DNA of 64,000 nt from Acidobacteriota bacterium (GTDB lineage: Bacteria; Acidobacteriota; Thermoanaerobaculia; UBA5066), in assembly GCA_029781975.1 (NCBI GenBank), contig JAKOVQ010000015.1:1-64000 (forward strand), read 5' to 3'. The position numbers and the translations under genes are program-made. Below the pieces are notes generated by a model. That model did no database searches. It was not told where the DNA came from and worked only from the letters and a program-made list of their open reading frames with translations. This document shows, one piece after another, positions 9,168 to 22,004 of this stretch; within the stretch, counting starts at the first letter, position 1, and every line of letters starts with the position of its first letter.

Positions 9168-9760
9168 AGCGCGAGCGCGGCGCCGGCCACCACGGCCCCC
9201 GCGATCGCCCCGGCGAGGAGGTCGTCCGCCATCACGCCCAGCCCCCCGGGAAGCTCCTCGAGGCGGCCGACGGGCCCCGGCTTGACGACGTCGAGGAGGC
9301 GGAAGAGGAAGAACGCCGCGAAGACGAGGCCCCAGGTGGGGCCGGCGCGGGCGGCGGCGGGCAGCGCCGAGTGGAGCATCGCCAGGGCGATCGCCTGGCC
9401 GGCCACCTCGTCGATCACGACCTCGCCGGGGTCCTCCACGCCGCGCCCGGCCGCGGCCCGGCCGGCGGCCCAGATGCCGACGACCGCCGACGCGACGGCG
9501 AAGAGCCAGGCCGCGAGGGTCCCGGATGCAGCGACGAGGAGCTCGGTGATCGCGAGGCCGAGGAGGCTCCCGGCGGTGCCGGGCGCGAAGGGCGAGAAGC
9601 CCGAGCCGAGCCCCGTCGCGAGGAGGGTGGCGACGGGGGACCGGCGGAAGACGACGCCCCACGGCGTCGGGCCTTGCGCGCCGCCTCCCTCTGGGCTAGG
9701 GTTCGACCGTTCCTCTCCGTGACGGCCGGTAGCCGCCTCGTCGTGAGGTGTCTCCCCCAT
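9164..9760 (-). CDS. pgpA: phosphatidylglycerophosphatase A
   Basis: 198 aa from the ATG at 9760. An in-frame start further upstream would run into recA, so the shorter form is chosen. Family motifs are GSGFSPFAPGTAGSLLG, VVIDEVAGQ and FRLLDVVKPGPVGRLEELPGGLGVMADDLLAG, with about four membrane helices. The enzyme dephosphorylates phosphatidylglycerophosphate to phosphatidylglycerol at the inner membrane. An N-terminal hydrophilic extension of about 35 residues (GETPHDEAATGRHGEE...) is longer than in the E. coli protein, so a start nearer FRRSPVATLLATG is possible. It is the first gene of the minus-strand cluster and is divergent from recA with a 70-nt gap. Confidence 0.9.
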   Translation of the reverse strand: MGETPHDEAATGRHGEERSNPSPEGGGAQGPTPWGVVFRRSPVATLLATGLGSGFSPFAPGTAGSLLGLAITELLVAASGTLAAWLFAVASAVVGIWAAGRAAAGRGVEDPGEVVIDEVAGQAIALAMLHSALPAAARAGPTWGLVFAAFFLFRLLDVVKPGPVGRLEELPGGLGVMADDLLAGAIAGAVVAGAALAL

Positions 9761-9792
9761 TCCGCCGGCCCGTTCGCTCCCCAATCGATCCC

Positions 9793-9798
9793 TATAAT
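9793..9798 (+). promoter_or_regulatory. recA promoter -10 (TATAAT)
   Basis: A perfect TATAAT lies 32 nt before the recA ATG, predicting a leader of about 25 nt that contains GGAGAAAG as ribosome site. No good -35 is visible at 16-18 nt spacing, and I see no obvious LexA-type palindrome in the short divergent gap. Confidence 0.6.
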
Positions 9799-9830
9799 CC
9801 GCCGTCTTCACGGAGAAAGCGAGAACCGTC

Positions 9831-10910
<1,080 letters not shown>

Positions 10911-10918
10911 CGGGATGC

Positions 10919-10943
10919 GGGCGCGGCGCGACCCGCCGCGCCC
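10919..10943 (+). terminator. hairpin after recA
   Basis: GGGCGCGGC and GCCGCGCCC form a 9-bp stem with a 7-nt loop starting 8 nt after the recA stop. There is no U-tract, so it may be a Rho-linked or 3'-protective hairpin instead of an intrinsic terminator. Confidence 0.4.
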
Positions 10944-10969
10944 GACCGTCGCTCCCGCGCCGGCTGACG

Positions 10970-10975
10970 TATAAG
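10970..10975 (+). promoter_or_regulatory. possible -10 box (TATAAG) before the Omp85-like gene
   Basis: TATAAG ends 6 nt before the ATG at 10982, matching the spacing of the leaderless promoters elsewhere in the window. The overlapping AAGGG could alternatively serve as a weak ribosome site. Confidence 0.35.
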
Positions 10976-10981
10976 GGTCCG

Positions 10982-13900
10982 ATGGCGCAGCGCTTTCGAG
11001 CCCCGGCCCGGACCGCCCGTCGGGCGGGACGCTCGGCCTCCGTTCTCTTCTCCCCCCCCTTCGCCCCCGTTGCCGCCCTCGCCTGCGTCCTCGTCGCCGC
11101 GCTCGCCGGCGCGGGGCCGGCCTCCGCGGCCCCGCCGCGCCCCTACCTCGTCCCCTGGATCGCGGTCTCCCCGGGCGAGCCCCTCCCCCCTCCGGCCCCG
11201 CCCGACGCGGCGGGGGGATCGGTCAACGCCCCGGGGATCCTGCTGGAGGCCTGGGGCGGGACGCTCGCGGCCGAGACGACTCCCGGCGCCATCGCGCAGG
11301 CCTTCGCCGCGGCGCGGCTCGCGGGACGGAAGACGGGGCTCTCGTTCGACGTCCCCGAGCTCCCCGTCCCCTCGGACGCCCGGGAGGCCGAAGCGGCCTC
11401 GGCGGGGAGCCTCCTGCCCGGCTTCGACGCCGCGCTCGGCGCCGCCCGCGACGCCGACCTCGTCGTCCTCTCGCTCCCGGACCTCCCCGACGACGTCCGC
11501 GCCCGCCGCTATCTCCTGATGAAGGTGGCCGCGGAGGTCCGCGCCCGCGTCCCCTCCGCCCGGGTGGCGGTCCTCCTCCACCAGCCGCGGTCCGGGCCCC
11601 TCTTCCCGAAGGCGGCGAGGGAGCTCCTCTCCGACGAGGCGGCCGCCTACGTCGACGTCCTCGGGCTCGACCTCGACGACGCGCGGACGGAGCCCGCCGC
11701 GGTCCGCGCGGCGGCCGACGAGCTGGCGTTCGCCCGCCCCCTCCTCGTGAGGACGCCGCGCCTCCCCGACGCCGCGGCCCTCCTCGCGGCCGCGGCCCGC
11801 TTCTCGGCCGTCGACGCGCCGTTCGTCGCCGCGCCCCTCGCCTCGACCGCCGACGCCCCGCTGCTCGACCGGCTCGGCTCCCTCCTCGTGGGCGACTTCG
11901 CGCGCGACGCCCGGGCGTCCGACGCGCGGGACGCGTCGGGCGGGGCGCTCGAGGCGGCCCGGCTCGCGCCGGCGGCGGACCTCGGGGGCGTCGTCGTGAT
12001 CCCCGGCTTCACCCCCGCCGGCGCCGAGGCCCGAGGCCCGCTCGTCCTGACGCTCGAGGCCCCGGACTACGTCTCGGCGGAGGTGGTCGAGCTCGCCACG
12101 GGGCGCTCCCGCCGCTTCGCCATCCCGAAGACGGCGGGGCCGCCGAGGCTGACGCTCTCCACCGCCAACGGCCCGATCGCGGTCGTCCTCGCGCCGCGGG
12201 AGAAGCCGAAGGAGGAGGCGACGCGCGCCGCCGCCGCCGTCACCGCCGTCCGCGGCCTCACCGTCGAGGAGATCCTCGCGAAGCACCAGGTCTGGCGCGC
12301 CGCGCGCGACGCCCGCTGGACCCGCTTCGTCGGGACGAACCGGACCTCGATCCGCTTCCGCTTCGAGGGCCTCGACAACTCGTTCGAGCTCTCCTTCGAG
12401 GGGCCGCTCTTCTACGAGAAGGGGAAGGGGTTCGACTGGGCCTGGAGCACCGCCTACGTCAACGGCGTGAGGTGGCGCGGGAAGAAGTTCCCGACCCTCC
12501 CGCTGCTGCAGCCCGAGAAGGTGTCCGAGCTCCCGCTCACCCTGACGTTCAACGACGCCTACCGCTACGAGCTGGAGGGCGAGACGAAGGTCGCCGGCCT
12601 CCCCTGCTGGAAGCTGAAGTTCGAGCCCAAGGCCGCGACCTCGGTCGAGCCGCTCTACGCGGGGACGGTCTACATCGCGCAGGCGGACTTCTCCGTGAGG
12701 CGGGTCGACACGAGGCAGCTGAACCTGACGGGGGAGGTCCAGTCGGCCGACGAGACGACCGACTTCGGGGAGGTGCCGGCCCCGGACGGCAAGCCCCTCC
12801 TCCTCCCGTTGAAGACCCGCGGGCAGTGGATCGTGAAGACCTTCTCCCGGACCACGACCCTCGAGCGCACCACGGAGCTGACCGGCGTCTCGATCGACCC
12901 GCCCGACTTCGAGGCCCGGAAGAAGGCGGTGTCGTCGTCCGACTCCGTCATGGTGCGCGACACCGACCAGGGGATCCGCTACCTCGAGAAGAACAAAGAA
13001 GGGGAGCGGGTCGTCGTGCAGGACGCGAAGACCGCCAGGCTCTTCGGCCTGGGGGGCGTCTTCTACGACGACTCGTACGACTACCCGCTGCCCCTCCTCG
13101 GCCTTTACTACATCGACCTCGACGTGGCGAAGAAGAAGAGGCAGCTGCAGGTCTTCTTCGCCGGGGTGATCCTCGCGGGCTCCTACAACGACCCGAGCCT
13201 CTTCGGGACGAAGCTCGACCTCGGCGTCGACGTCTTCGGCAGCGCGGTCCGCGGCAGCGACACCCTCTACGTGGACGGGACCGAGGACAAGGCCCAGACC
13301 GTGAAGAGCCGCGGGGCCGCCGCGAACCTCAACGTCGGCTACCCGGTCGCCCGCCACCTGAAGCTGACGGGGACCGTCGGCGCCACCTACCGCGACTACG
13401 CCGAGGACAGCGACACGGCACCCGGCTTCGCGGTCCCGTCCGACACCTGGGTGACGCGCCTCGAGGGGCGCGCCGCGTACGACCTGAAGGGGTGGAGCCT
13501 CATCGGGCGGTACGGCTGGAGCTTCCGGTCGCGCTGGGAGCCCTGGGGCTACCCGGGAAACCCCGACTACGGCCCGGGGAAGGACCGGTTCCAGCTGTGG
13601 GAGGTCCGGCTCTCGAAGGACTTCCGGCTCCCCCGGTTCCAGCGGATCCGCGGGTCGATCTCCTGGGTCGGGACCCGGAACGCGGACCGGTTCTCGAAGA
13701 TCTCCTTCGGCTTCTACGGCGGCAGCTCGCTCCGCGGCTTCCGCTCGGGGAGCCTCCGGGCGGAGGAGGCCGTCGTCGCCCGCGGCGCCTACGGCTTCGT
13801 CCTCGGCGACGTCTTTCGCCTGGAGGGGATCTACGAGCACGCCGTCGTGAAGGACTCCGCGTCCGGCCTCGACTGGGCCAGCTTCGGCGGGGCCGGGATC

Positions 13901-14023
13901 TCGGGGCAGTTCTCCGGCCCCTGGTCGACCCTCGTCCAGGTCGACGCGGGGCTGCCGGTCGTCGGCCGCGAGCGGGGCCAGAAGGGGTTCGTCCTGAACC
14001 TCGTCTTCCTCAAGAGCTTCTGA
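10982..14023 (+). CDS. secreted multidomain protein with C-terminal Omp85/BamA-like barrel
   Basis: 1013 aa. A signal peptide (about residues 1-45, ending ASAAPP) is followed by an alpha/beta region to about residue 330 whose fold I do not recognise. Residues about 430-650 look like a lipoprotein-carrier-like beta layer (ELPLTLTFNDAYRYELEGET, AGLPCWKLKFEP, GTVYIAQADFSVRRVD). The C-terminal ~330 residues are a series of amphipathic strands ending GSSLRGFRSGSL...GGAGISGQFSGPWSTLVQVDAGLPV...FVLNLVFLKSF, with the SLRGFR-type loop and terminal Phe typical of Omp85 barrels. It is probably an outer-membrane barrel with a large periplasmic domain. It precedes a coupled secreted orphan and purH. The function is unknown. 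Confidence 0.7.
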   Translation: MAQRFRAPARTARRAGRSASVLFSPPFAPVAALACVLVAALAGAGPASAAPPRPYLVPWIAVSPGEPLPPPAPPDAAGGSVNAPGILLEAWGGTLAAETTPGAIAQAFAAARLAGRKTGLSFDVPELPVPSDAREAEAASAGSLLPGFDAALGAARDADLVVLSLPDLPDDVRARRYLLMKVAAEVRARVPSARVAVLLHQPRSGPLFPKAARELLSDEAAAYVDVLGLDLDDARTEPAAVRAAADELAFARPLLVRTPRLPDAAALLAAAARFSAVDAPFVAAPLASTADAPLLDRLGSLLVGDFARDARASDARDASGGALEAARLAPAADLGGVVVIPGFTPAGAEARGPLVLTLEAPDYVSAEVVELATGRSRRFAIPKTAGPPRLTLSTANGPIAVVLAPREKPKEEATRAAAAVTAVRGLTVEEILAKHQVWRAARDARWTRFVGTNRTSIRFRFEGLDNSFELSFEGPLFYEKGKGFDWAWSTAYVNGVRWRGKKFPTLPLLQPEKVSELPLTLTFNDAYRYELEGETKVAGLPCWKLKFEPKAATSVEPLYAGTVYIAQADFSVRRVDTRQLNLTGEVQSADETTDFGEVPAPDGKPLLLPLKTRGQWIVKTFSRTTTLERTTELTGVSIDPPDFEARKKAVSSSDSVMVRDTDQGIRYLEKNKEGERVVVQDAKTARLFGLGGVFYDDSYDYPLPLLGLYYIDLDVAKKKRQLQVFFAGVILAGSYNDPSLFGTKLDLGVDVFGSAVRGSDTLYVDGTEDKAQTVKSRGAAANLNVGYPVARHLKLTGTVGATYRDYAEDSDTAPGFAVPSDTWVTRLEGRAAYDLKGWSLIGRYGWSFRSRWEPWGYPGNPDYGPGKDRFQLWEVRLSKDFRLPRFQRIRGSISWVGTRNADRFSKISFGFYGGSSLRGFRSGSLRAEEAVVARGAYGFVLGDVFRLEGIYEHAVVKDSASGLDWASFGGAGISGQFSGPWSTLVQVDAGLPVVGRERGQKGFVLNLVFLKSF

Positions 14024-14030
14024 GCGCGCG

Positions 14031-14672
14031 ATGAGGACCCTCCGCGCCCTGGCGGCCGCTTCGGCCCTCGGCACCGCGCTCGCGTCGCCCGCACCCGCGG
14101 CACCCGCGGCTCCCACGGCTCCCGCGGCGCCGGCCGCGTGGCCGCGCCAGGCCGTCCGGAAGATCGCCGCGGACGGAGCTGCCTACGCCCCCGCCGACCT
14201 GAAGCGGATCCTCGCGCGCCACGCGGGCCGCTACATGGACGGGGTCGAGGCCGCCCGGGCGGCGGACGACGGCCGCCGGTCGGCCGCCGACCACCGCGCC
14301 GCCGCCGCCCGCGGCGCCCGGACGGTCGCCGAGCGGATCCGGGCCCTTCGCGGCTTCGAGGAGGCCGCCTACGGCCTCGGCGCCGTCGCGTACGAGGCGG
14401 CGCAGGCGATCGTCGCCCCCGGCGCCACGCCGGCCGAGCTCGACGCCGCGGCGCGGAAGGCGAGCTTCCTCGGCTTCCCCGCCGATCCCTTCGCCGACCC
14501 GGTCCGGCTGGCGGCGCTCCCCCTCCCGGCGGCGACCCCCCGCGAGGCGTACGATTCGGCCCTGACGCTGGTCACCCGCCTCTTCGCCTGGACCTGGAAG
14601 CGGGCGGGGGGCGACGTCCGCGCCGTCCCGGCCACACCCGAGGAGAAAGGACCGTACCCCCTCCGTGAGTAA
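14031..14672 (+). CDS. secreted helical protein of unknown function
   Basis: 213 aa. A signal peptide with an Ala/Pro-rich junction (MRTLRALAAASALGTALASPAPAAPAAP) precedes a predicted all-helical body rich in Ala and Arg (LKRILARHAGRYMDGVEAAR, IRALRGFEEAAYGLGAVAYEAAQ, YDSALTLVTRLFAWTWKRAGGD). I recognise no family. The gene begins 7 nt after the Omp85-like gene and its last 8 nt overlap purH, so it is translated as part of the same unit. A periplasmic partner of the barrel protein is a reasonable guess and no more. Confidence 0.65.
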   Translation: MRTLRALAAASALGTALASPAPAAPAAPTAPAAPAAWPRQAVRKIAADGAAYAPADLKRILARHAGRYMDGVEAARAADDGRRSAADHRAAAARGARTVAERIRALRGFEEAAYGLGAVAYEAAQAIVAPGATPAELDAAARKASFLGFPADPFADPVRLAALPLPAATPREAYDSALTLVTRLFAWTWKRAGGDVRAVPATPEEKGPYPLRE

Positions 14673-16209
14673 GAAGCGCGCCCTCCTCTCCGTCTCCGAC
14701 CGCACCGGCCTCGCCGACCTCGCCGCCGCGCTCCTGCGCCACGGGTTCGAGCTCGTCTCCACCGGCGGGACCGCCGAGCACCTCGCCGCCGCCGGGCTCC
14801 CCGTCACCCAGGCGGGCGAGGTGACCGGCTTCCCGGAGGTCTTCGGGGGGCGCGTCAAGACGCTCCACCCGGTCCTCTTCGGCGGCGTCCTCTTCGACCG
14901 CTCCGTGGAACGGCACCGGGAGGAGGCCGCCGCCCACTCGATCGGCCCGGTCGACGTCGTCGCCGTGAACCTCTACCCGTTCGAGGCGACCGTGGCGCGC
15001 CCGGACGTCGTGTTCGGCGAGGCGATCGAGAAGATCGACGTCGGCGGGCCGTCGCTCCTGCGCGCCGCCGCGAAGAACCACGCCCACGTCGCCGTCCTCT
15101 GCGACCCGGCGGACTACGCCGCCTTCGCGGCCGAGCTCGACGCGAACGGGGGCGCCTCGACGCCCGAGACGAGGCGGCGCCTCGCCGCCAAGGCGTTCCG
15201 CCGGACCGCGGCCTACGACGCCGCCATCTCGGCGTGGATCACGGCCCGGGCCGACGCCGAGCCCTTCCCCGAGAGGCTCACCCTCTCCTGGGAGCTCGGG
15301 GCGACGCTCCGCTACGGCGAGAACCCGCACCAGCGCGGCGCCTTCTACCGCGCCAGCGCCTCTCCCGCGAGCGCCCTCGGCCGCTTCGTCTCGCTCCAGG
15401 GGAAGGAGCTCTCGTACAACAACCTCCTCGACGCCGACGCGGCGCTCGTCACGACGCGGCGGGTGGGGCCGGGGACCCTGACGATCGTCAAGCACCGGAT
15501 CCCCTCCGGGATCGCCCGCGGCCGGAGCGGCGCCGAGGCCTTCGAGAGGGCCTGGGCGTCCGACCCGGTCGCCGGCTTCGGCGGCGTCGTCGCGTACGCG
15601 GGCCGCATCGACCGGGCCGCCGCCGAGGCGCTCACGTCGAGGTTCCTCGAGGTCGTCGTGGCCGAGGAGGTCGACGAGGAGGCCCGGGCGCTCCTGGCGA
15701 AGAAGCCGAACCTCCGCGTCCTGACCGTCTCGCCCGAGCCCGAGCCGGTCCGCCGCCTCGAGGTGAGGGGAATCGACGGCGGCCTCCTCGTCCAGGACGC
15801 CGACGTCGAGCCGGGCGCCGCCGAGACCTGGAAGGTCGTCTCGCACCGCGCCCCGACCGCCGCGGAGACCGACGCGCTCCTCTTCCTCGAGCGCGCCGTC
15901 CGCGGCGTCGTCTCCAACGCGATCGTCGTCGGCGGCGCCGACGCCACGTACGGCATCGGGGGAGGCCGGACGAGCCGGGTCGACGCCTGCCGCGACGCCG
16001 TCGGCAAGGCCGGAGCGCGGGCGAAGGGGGCGGCTGCCGCGTCCGACGCCTTCTTCCCCTTCCCCGACGGCCTCCTCGTCCTCGCCGAGGCCGGGGTCAC
16101 CGCCGTCGTCGAGCCCGGCGGCTCCGTGAAGGACGCCGACGTCATCGACGCCGCCAACGCGCACGGCCTCGCGCTGGTCTTCAGCGGCCGCCGCCACTTC
16201 CGGCATTGA
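14665..16209 (+). CDS. purH: bifunctional AICAR formyltransferase / IMP cyclohydrolase
   Basis: 514 aa from a GTG at 14665. The N-terminal MGS-like cyclohydrolase domain has [32 protein letters not shown] and NLYPFEATV. The C-terminal formyltransferase domain has [26 protein letters not shown], the catalytic Lys-His pair in [13 protein letters not shown], and [10 protein letters not shown]...[12 protein letters not shown]...[11 protein letters not shown]. Relative to E. coli the KHxNPCG motif is changed to KHRIPSG and the usual GAGQ is GGGR, but the essential KH pair is kept. It catalyses the last two steps of IMP synthesis in the cytoplasm. It overlaps the upstream orphan by 8 nt and the lolA start by 4 nt. 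Confidence 0.95.
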   Translation: MSKKRALLSVSDRTGLADLAAALLRHGFELVSTGGTAEHLAAAGLPVTQAGEVTGFPEVFGGRVKTLHPVLFGGVLFDRSVERHREEAAAHSIGPVDVVAVNLYPFEATVARPDVVFGEAIEKIDVGGPSLLRAAAKNHAHVAVLCDPADYAAFAAELDANGGASTPETRRRLAAKAFRRTAAYDAAISAWITARADAEPFPERLTLSWELGATLRYGENPHQRGAFYRASASPASALGRFVSLQGKELSYNNLLDADAALVTTRRVGPGTLTIVKHRIPSGIARGRSGAEAFERAWASDPVAGFGGVVAYAGRIDRAAAEALTSRFLEVVVAEEVDEEARALLAKKPNLRVLTVSPEPEPVRRLEVRGIDGGLLVQDADVEPGAAETWKVVSHRAPTAAETDALLFLERAVRGVVSNAIVVGGADATYGIGGGRTSRVDACRDAVGKAGARAKGAAAASDAFFPFPDGLLVLAEAGVTAVVEPGGSVKDADVIDAANAHGLALVFSGRRHFRH

Positions 16210-16889
16210 GACGCGCCGCCTTCCCCGCCCCCCTCCGCCCGGCCGGGGCCGCCTCGGCCGCCGCCGGACCGCTGCTGCTCCTCCTCCTCGCCGCGGCCCC
16301 GGCGCGGTCCGCCGAGAACGCGGCCGCCCTCCTCTCGCGGGTCGAGAAGACCTACCGCGGGAGCCCGTCCTACTCGATGACGTTCGTCCAGAGCTACGCG
16401 CCGGCCGGCTTCCCCGACGCCGCGCCGGAGACCGGCGAGCTGACGCTCCAGGCCCCGGCGAGCCTGCGGTTCAAGTACGACGGCCCCGAGGGGAAGGTCT
16501 ACACGTTCGACGGGCAGACGGCCCGCCAGTACGTCGCCGCCGACAAGCAGCTGATCGTCAAGCGGCTCACCTCCTCGGAGCGGGCGCGCCTGCCGCTCCT
16601 CTTCCTCCAGTCGCCCGCCGAGATCCTCGCGCGCCACGCGGCGACGGTGACGGAGGGCCCGAACGGCCTGGCCGAGCTGACCCTCGTCCCGAAGGACGGC
16701 GGCGAGCCGAAGAGCGTCACGGCCACCGTCGCCGCGACCGGCGAGGTGAAGCGGCTCGTCGTCCTCGACGGCGAGGGGAACCGGACGACCTTCACCTTCA
16801 CCGCCCTGAAGCCCGGGAAGCGCCGGCCCGCCTCGGACTTCGTCCTCGTCCCCCCGGCCGGCACCCGAACCGTCAGCCCGGAGGAGTGA
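16206..16889 (+). CDS. lolA: outer-membrane lipoprotein carrier protein LolA-like
   Basis: 227 aa from a TTG at 16206 that overlaps the purH stop (TTGA). A signal peptide ([13 protein letters not shown]) leads into the LolA fold: [23 protein letters not shown], a [42 protein letters not shown] strand block and [11 protein letters not shown]. The protein would escort lipoproteins through the periplasm from LolCDE to the outer membrane. The TTG assignment rests on the tight overlap and on the signal peptide directly following it. Divergence is high, so assignment as LolA or as a LolA-fold relative is not certain. Confidence 0.82.
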   Translation: MRRAAFPAPLRPAGAASAAAGPLLLLLLAAAPARSAENAAALLSRVEKTYRGSPSYSMTFVQSYAPAGFPDAAPETGELTLQAPASLRFKYDGPEGKVYTFDGQTARQYVAADKQLIVKRLTSSERARLPLLFLQSPAEILARHAATVTEGPNGLAELTLVPKDGGEPKSVTATVAATGEVKRLVVLDGEGNRTTFTFTALKPGKRRPASDFVLVPPAGTRTVSPEE

Positions 16890-16891
16890 AC

Positions 16892-17389
16892 GTGGCCGAT
16901 CCCAGCTTCGACGTGGTGTCCGAGGTCGACATGGCCGAGGTGGTCAACGCGGTCCAGCAGGCCCAGAAGGAGGTCGTCCAGCGCTACGACCTGAAGGGGA
17001 CGGCGGCCGGCATCGAGCTCAAGGAAAAGGAGAAGCTCCTCGTCCTGACGGCCAACGACGACTTCGGCCTGAAGGCGGTCAACGACGTCCTCCAGAACAA
17101 GCTGATCAAGCGGAACGTCGCGCTGAAGGCCCTGTCGTACGGCGCGGTCGAGCCGGCGTCGAAGGGGACCGTGAGACAGCAGGTGACGGTCCAGCACGGG
17201 ATCGCCACCGAGAAGGCGAAGGAGATCGTCAAGGCGATCAAGGACGCCAAGATCAAGGTCCAGGCGGCCATCCAGGGGGAGCAGGTCCGGGTGACCGGCA
17301 AGAAGCGGGACGACCTGCAGGCCGTCATCGCCCTCCTCCGGCAGCAGGACTTCGGGATCCCGCTCCAGTTCACCAACTACCGGAACTGA
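16892..17389 (+). CDS. yajQ: YajQ-family cyclic-di-GMP-binding/nucleotide-binding protein
   Basis: 165 aa. The protein follows the YajQ pattern closely: [18 protein letters not shown], an [33 protein letters not shown] core, and the signature [55 protein letters not shown]-type end ([13 protein letters not shown] seen directly). A GTG at 16886 overlaps the lolA stop, but the GTG at 16892 sits 7 nt after GGAGG and is preferred. Some YajQ homologues bind c-di-GMP and act as transcriptional co-regulators; in this organism the role is unknown. It is the last gene of the Omp-orphan-purH-lolA-yajQ run. Confidence 0.93.
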   Translation: MADPSFDVVSEVDMAEVVNAVQQAQKEVVQRYDLKGTAAGIELKEKEKLLVLTANDDFGLKAVNDVLQNKLIKRNVALKALSYGAVEPASKGTVRQQVTVQHGIATEKAKEIVKAIKDAKIKVQAAIQGEQVRVTGKKRDDLQAVIALLRQQDFGIPLQFTNYRN

Positions 17390-17396
17390 AGTGTTC

Positions 17397-17420
17397 CCGG
17401 GGGTTTCTCGATCCCCCCGG
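17397..17420 (+). terminator. hairpin after yajQ
   Basis: CCGGGGG and CCCCCGG form a 7-bp stem around a 10-nt loop (TTTCTCGATC), 7 nt after the stop. There is no U-tract; it probably marks the 3' end of the purH-lolA-yajQ transcript. Confidence 0.4.
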
Positions 17421-17531
17421 ACCCCCCGGCCGGACGCCGTTGGCCTCGAGCCTGATTCGCCGGGCCAGGCGGCTCCCGACGCCCCGTGAGGCCATCCCGG
17501 GCCGCGGGTGGGGCGTAACGGCGAGGGACTG

Positions 17532-17537
17532 TAAGAT
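17532..17537 (+). promoter_or_regulatory. -10 box (TAAGAT) for the polyprenyl synthase gene
   Basis: TAAGAT ends 13 nt before the ATG at 17551. The predicted leader would be only about 6 nt, with no room for a ribosome site. Confidence 0.45.
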
Positions 17538-17550
17538 CCCCGCCGACGGA

Positions 17551-18594
17551 ATGAACCAGACCTCCCTTCGCGAACGCCTCCTCCTCTCCACCCTCCCCGA
17601 GGAGGAGCGGGAGAGCGGGCGTCGCCTGCTCTCGGCCCTCGCCCTGATCGAGGACAAGCTCCGGCTCGTCGAGGCCGATCTCGAGAGGGGGATGCGCTCC
17701 ACCGTCCCGACGATCTCCCTCATCGGGGACTACCTCGTGGACGGCGGGGGGAAGCGGATCCGCCCTGCCCTCCTCCTCCTGGCCGCCCGGCTCTTCGGCT
17801 ACTCGGGAGAGAGGGACGTCCGGTACGGCGCCATGCTGGAGATGATCCACACGGCGACCCTGGTCCACGACGACATCATCGACGGCGCCGATACCCGCCG
17901 TGGCCGGGCGACGGCCAACAGGCGGTGGGGGAACGAGCTCACCGTCCTCTTCGGGGACTTCCTCTACATGAAGGCGATGGAGATCGCCCTCGACGAGGGG
18001 GACCTGGCCGTCCTGAAGTGCCTCTCGGACGTCACCCTCGCGATGACCGAGGGAGAGATCCTGGGCGCCGAGCGGCGCGGCTCCGTCGACCTCTCCCTGG
18101 CCGAGTACCTCGAGGTCGTGAGGAGGAAGACGGCTCTCCTCTTCGCCGCCGCCTGCCGGATCCCGGCCTACTTCGTCCCGGGCGCCGAGCCGTGGGGCGA
18201 CCGCCTCTGGGAGTTCGGCCTCTCCCTCGGCACGGCCTTTCAGCTCCAGGACGACCTCCTCGACTACACGGCCTCCGAGGAGGAGCTGGGAAAGCCCGTC
18301 CTCTCCGACCTGCGGGAAGGGAAGCTGACCCTCCCCCTCATCCTCAGCCTCCCCGCAGCCACCCGGGCGGAGCGGCGCCTCGTCGAGAAGGTCATGACCG
18401 ACGGGGGGTTCGACTCGGTGCCGGCGGCCTCGATCCTCGACCTGGTCGACCGGCGGGGCGGGATGACCCGGGCGCGCGCCCTCCTCGAGGAGTGGGCCGG
18501 CCGGGCCCGCGACGCCGCCGAGGGGCTCCCCGCCCACCCGGCGCGGGACGGGCTCCTCCTGGCCGCCTCCTACGCCGCCAGCCGCCGCAAGTAG
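17551..18594 (+). CDS. ispB: long-chain polyprenyl diphosphate synthase (octaprenyl/heptaprenyl type)
   Basis: 347 aa from the ATG at 17551. The frame is open further upstream without family content. Trans-isoprenyl-synthase motifs are GGGKRIRPALLLL, the first Asp-rich motif LVHDDIIDGADTRRG (about residues 100-115), GDFLYMKAM, KTALLFAAACRIPA and the second Asp-rich motif FQLQDDLLDY, followed by GKPVLSDLREGKLTLPLI. Small residues before the first Asp-rich motif (MIHTATLV) favour long products, as in octaprenyl or heptaprenyl synthases for quinone side chains. Exact chain length cannot be read from sequence. It is a single gene with its own -10 and a strong hairpin after it. Confidence 0.9.
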   Translation: MNQTSLRERLLLSTLPEEERESGRRLLSALALIEDKLRLVEADLERGMRSTVPTISLIGDYLVDGGGKRIRPALLLLAARLFGYSGERDVRYGAMLEMIHTATLVHDDIIDGADTRRGRATANRRWGNELTVLFGDFLYMKAMEIALDEGDLAVLKCLSDVTLAMTEGEILGAERRGSVDLSLAEYLEVVRRKTALLFAAACRIPAYFVPGAEPWGDRLWEFGLSLGTAFQLQDDLLDYTASEEELGKPVLSDLREGKLTLPLILSLPAATRAERRLVEKVMTDGGFDSVPAASILDLVDRRGGMTRARALLEEWAGRARDAAEGLPAHPARDGLLLAASYAASRRK

Positions 18595-18664
18595 CCCGGC
18601 CCCCCTTTCTTCCCCTTCCACGGCCCTGCCCCGGCGCCGCCCGGGCGCTCCAGCCGCGCCCGCG

Positions 18665-18686
18665 GGCCCTCCCTGCCGGGAGGGCC
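18665..18686 (+). terminator. 9-bp hairpin after the polyprenyl synthase gene
   Basis: GGCCCTCCC - TGCC - GGGAGGGCC is a perfect 9-bp stem with a 4-nt loop about 70 nt after the stop codon. No U-tract follows. Confidence 0.45.
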
Positions 18687-18820
18687 GGGGCGCTCCGACC
18701 CGGGGCTTTCGGGGCGACCTGAAGAACTTCGGGAAATATCCTGGTTGCCCGAACCTCTCCACGTGAGGGTGGATATGAGCCGATTCTGGACGAGCGTCAT
18801 TAGGCGAATCGAAAGAAACA

Positions 18821-18854
18821 CCGAAAATTTTCAGGTAGATGTCTTGATTTTCGG
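18821..18854. promoter_or_regulatory. inverted repeat overlapping the -35 of the TPR gene (candidate operator)
   Basis: CCGAAAAT (18821-18828) is repeated inverted as ATTTTCGG (18847-18854), and the left arm lies inside the palindrome GAAAATTTTC (18823-18832). The right arm covers the -35 hexamer, as expected of a repressor site. Confidence 0.35.
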
Positions 18855-18872
18855 GAGCCGACGCCGTACCTT
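18844..18872 (+). promoter_or_regulatory. sigma70-like promoter (TTGATT-N17-TACCTT) for the TPR gene
   Basis: TTGATT at 18844-18849, a 17-nt spacer and TACCTT at 18867-18872 lie 29 nt before the ATG. The leader carries GGGAGAGG as ribosome site. This is the best -35/-10 pair in the window. Confidence 0.6.
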
Positions 18873-18901
18873 CTCCTCGTACAAGACGGGAGAGGCGGCG
18901 A

Positions 18902-21978
<3,077 letters not shown>

Positions 21979-22004
21979 GACCGGCCTCCCTCGGAGGAGA
22001 CCCG

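Larger units (their letters stand above)
18595..18901. other. intergenic region with hairpin, AT-rich tract and promoter
   Basis: No gene is seen. The first part is GC-rich with a strong hairpin (18665-18686). From about 18720 the sequence becomes AT-rich against a very GC-rich background and ends in a sigma70-like promoter for the TPR gene. Inverted repeats around 18821-18854 are described separately. Confidence 0.55.

Noticed and set aside
15480-15520. Loss of AICAR formyltransferase activity in PurH because KHxNPCG is KHRIPSG
   Set aside because: The essential Lys-His pair is present and eukaryotic ATIC also departs from NPCG, so the change alone does not argue for inactivity.
16886-17389. 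YajQ start at the GTG overlapping the lolA stop
   Set aside because: GGAGG is only 1 nt from that GTG but 7 nt from the GTG at 16892, and homologues begin near the latter.
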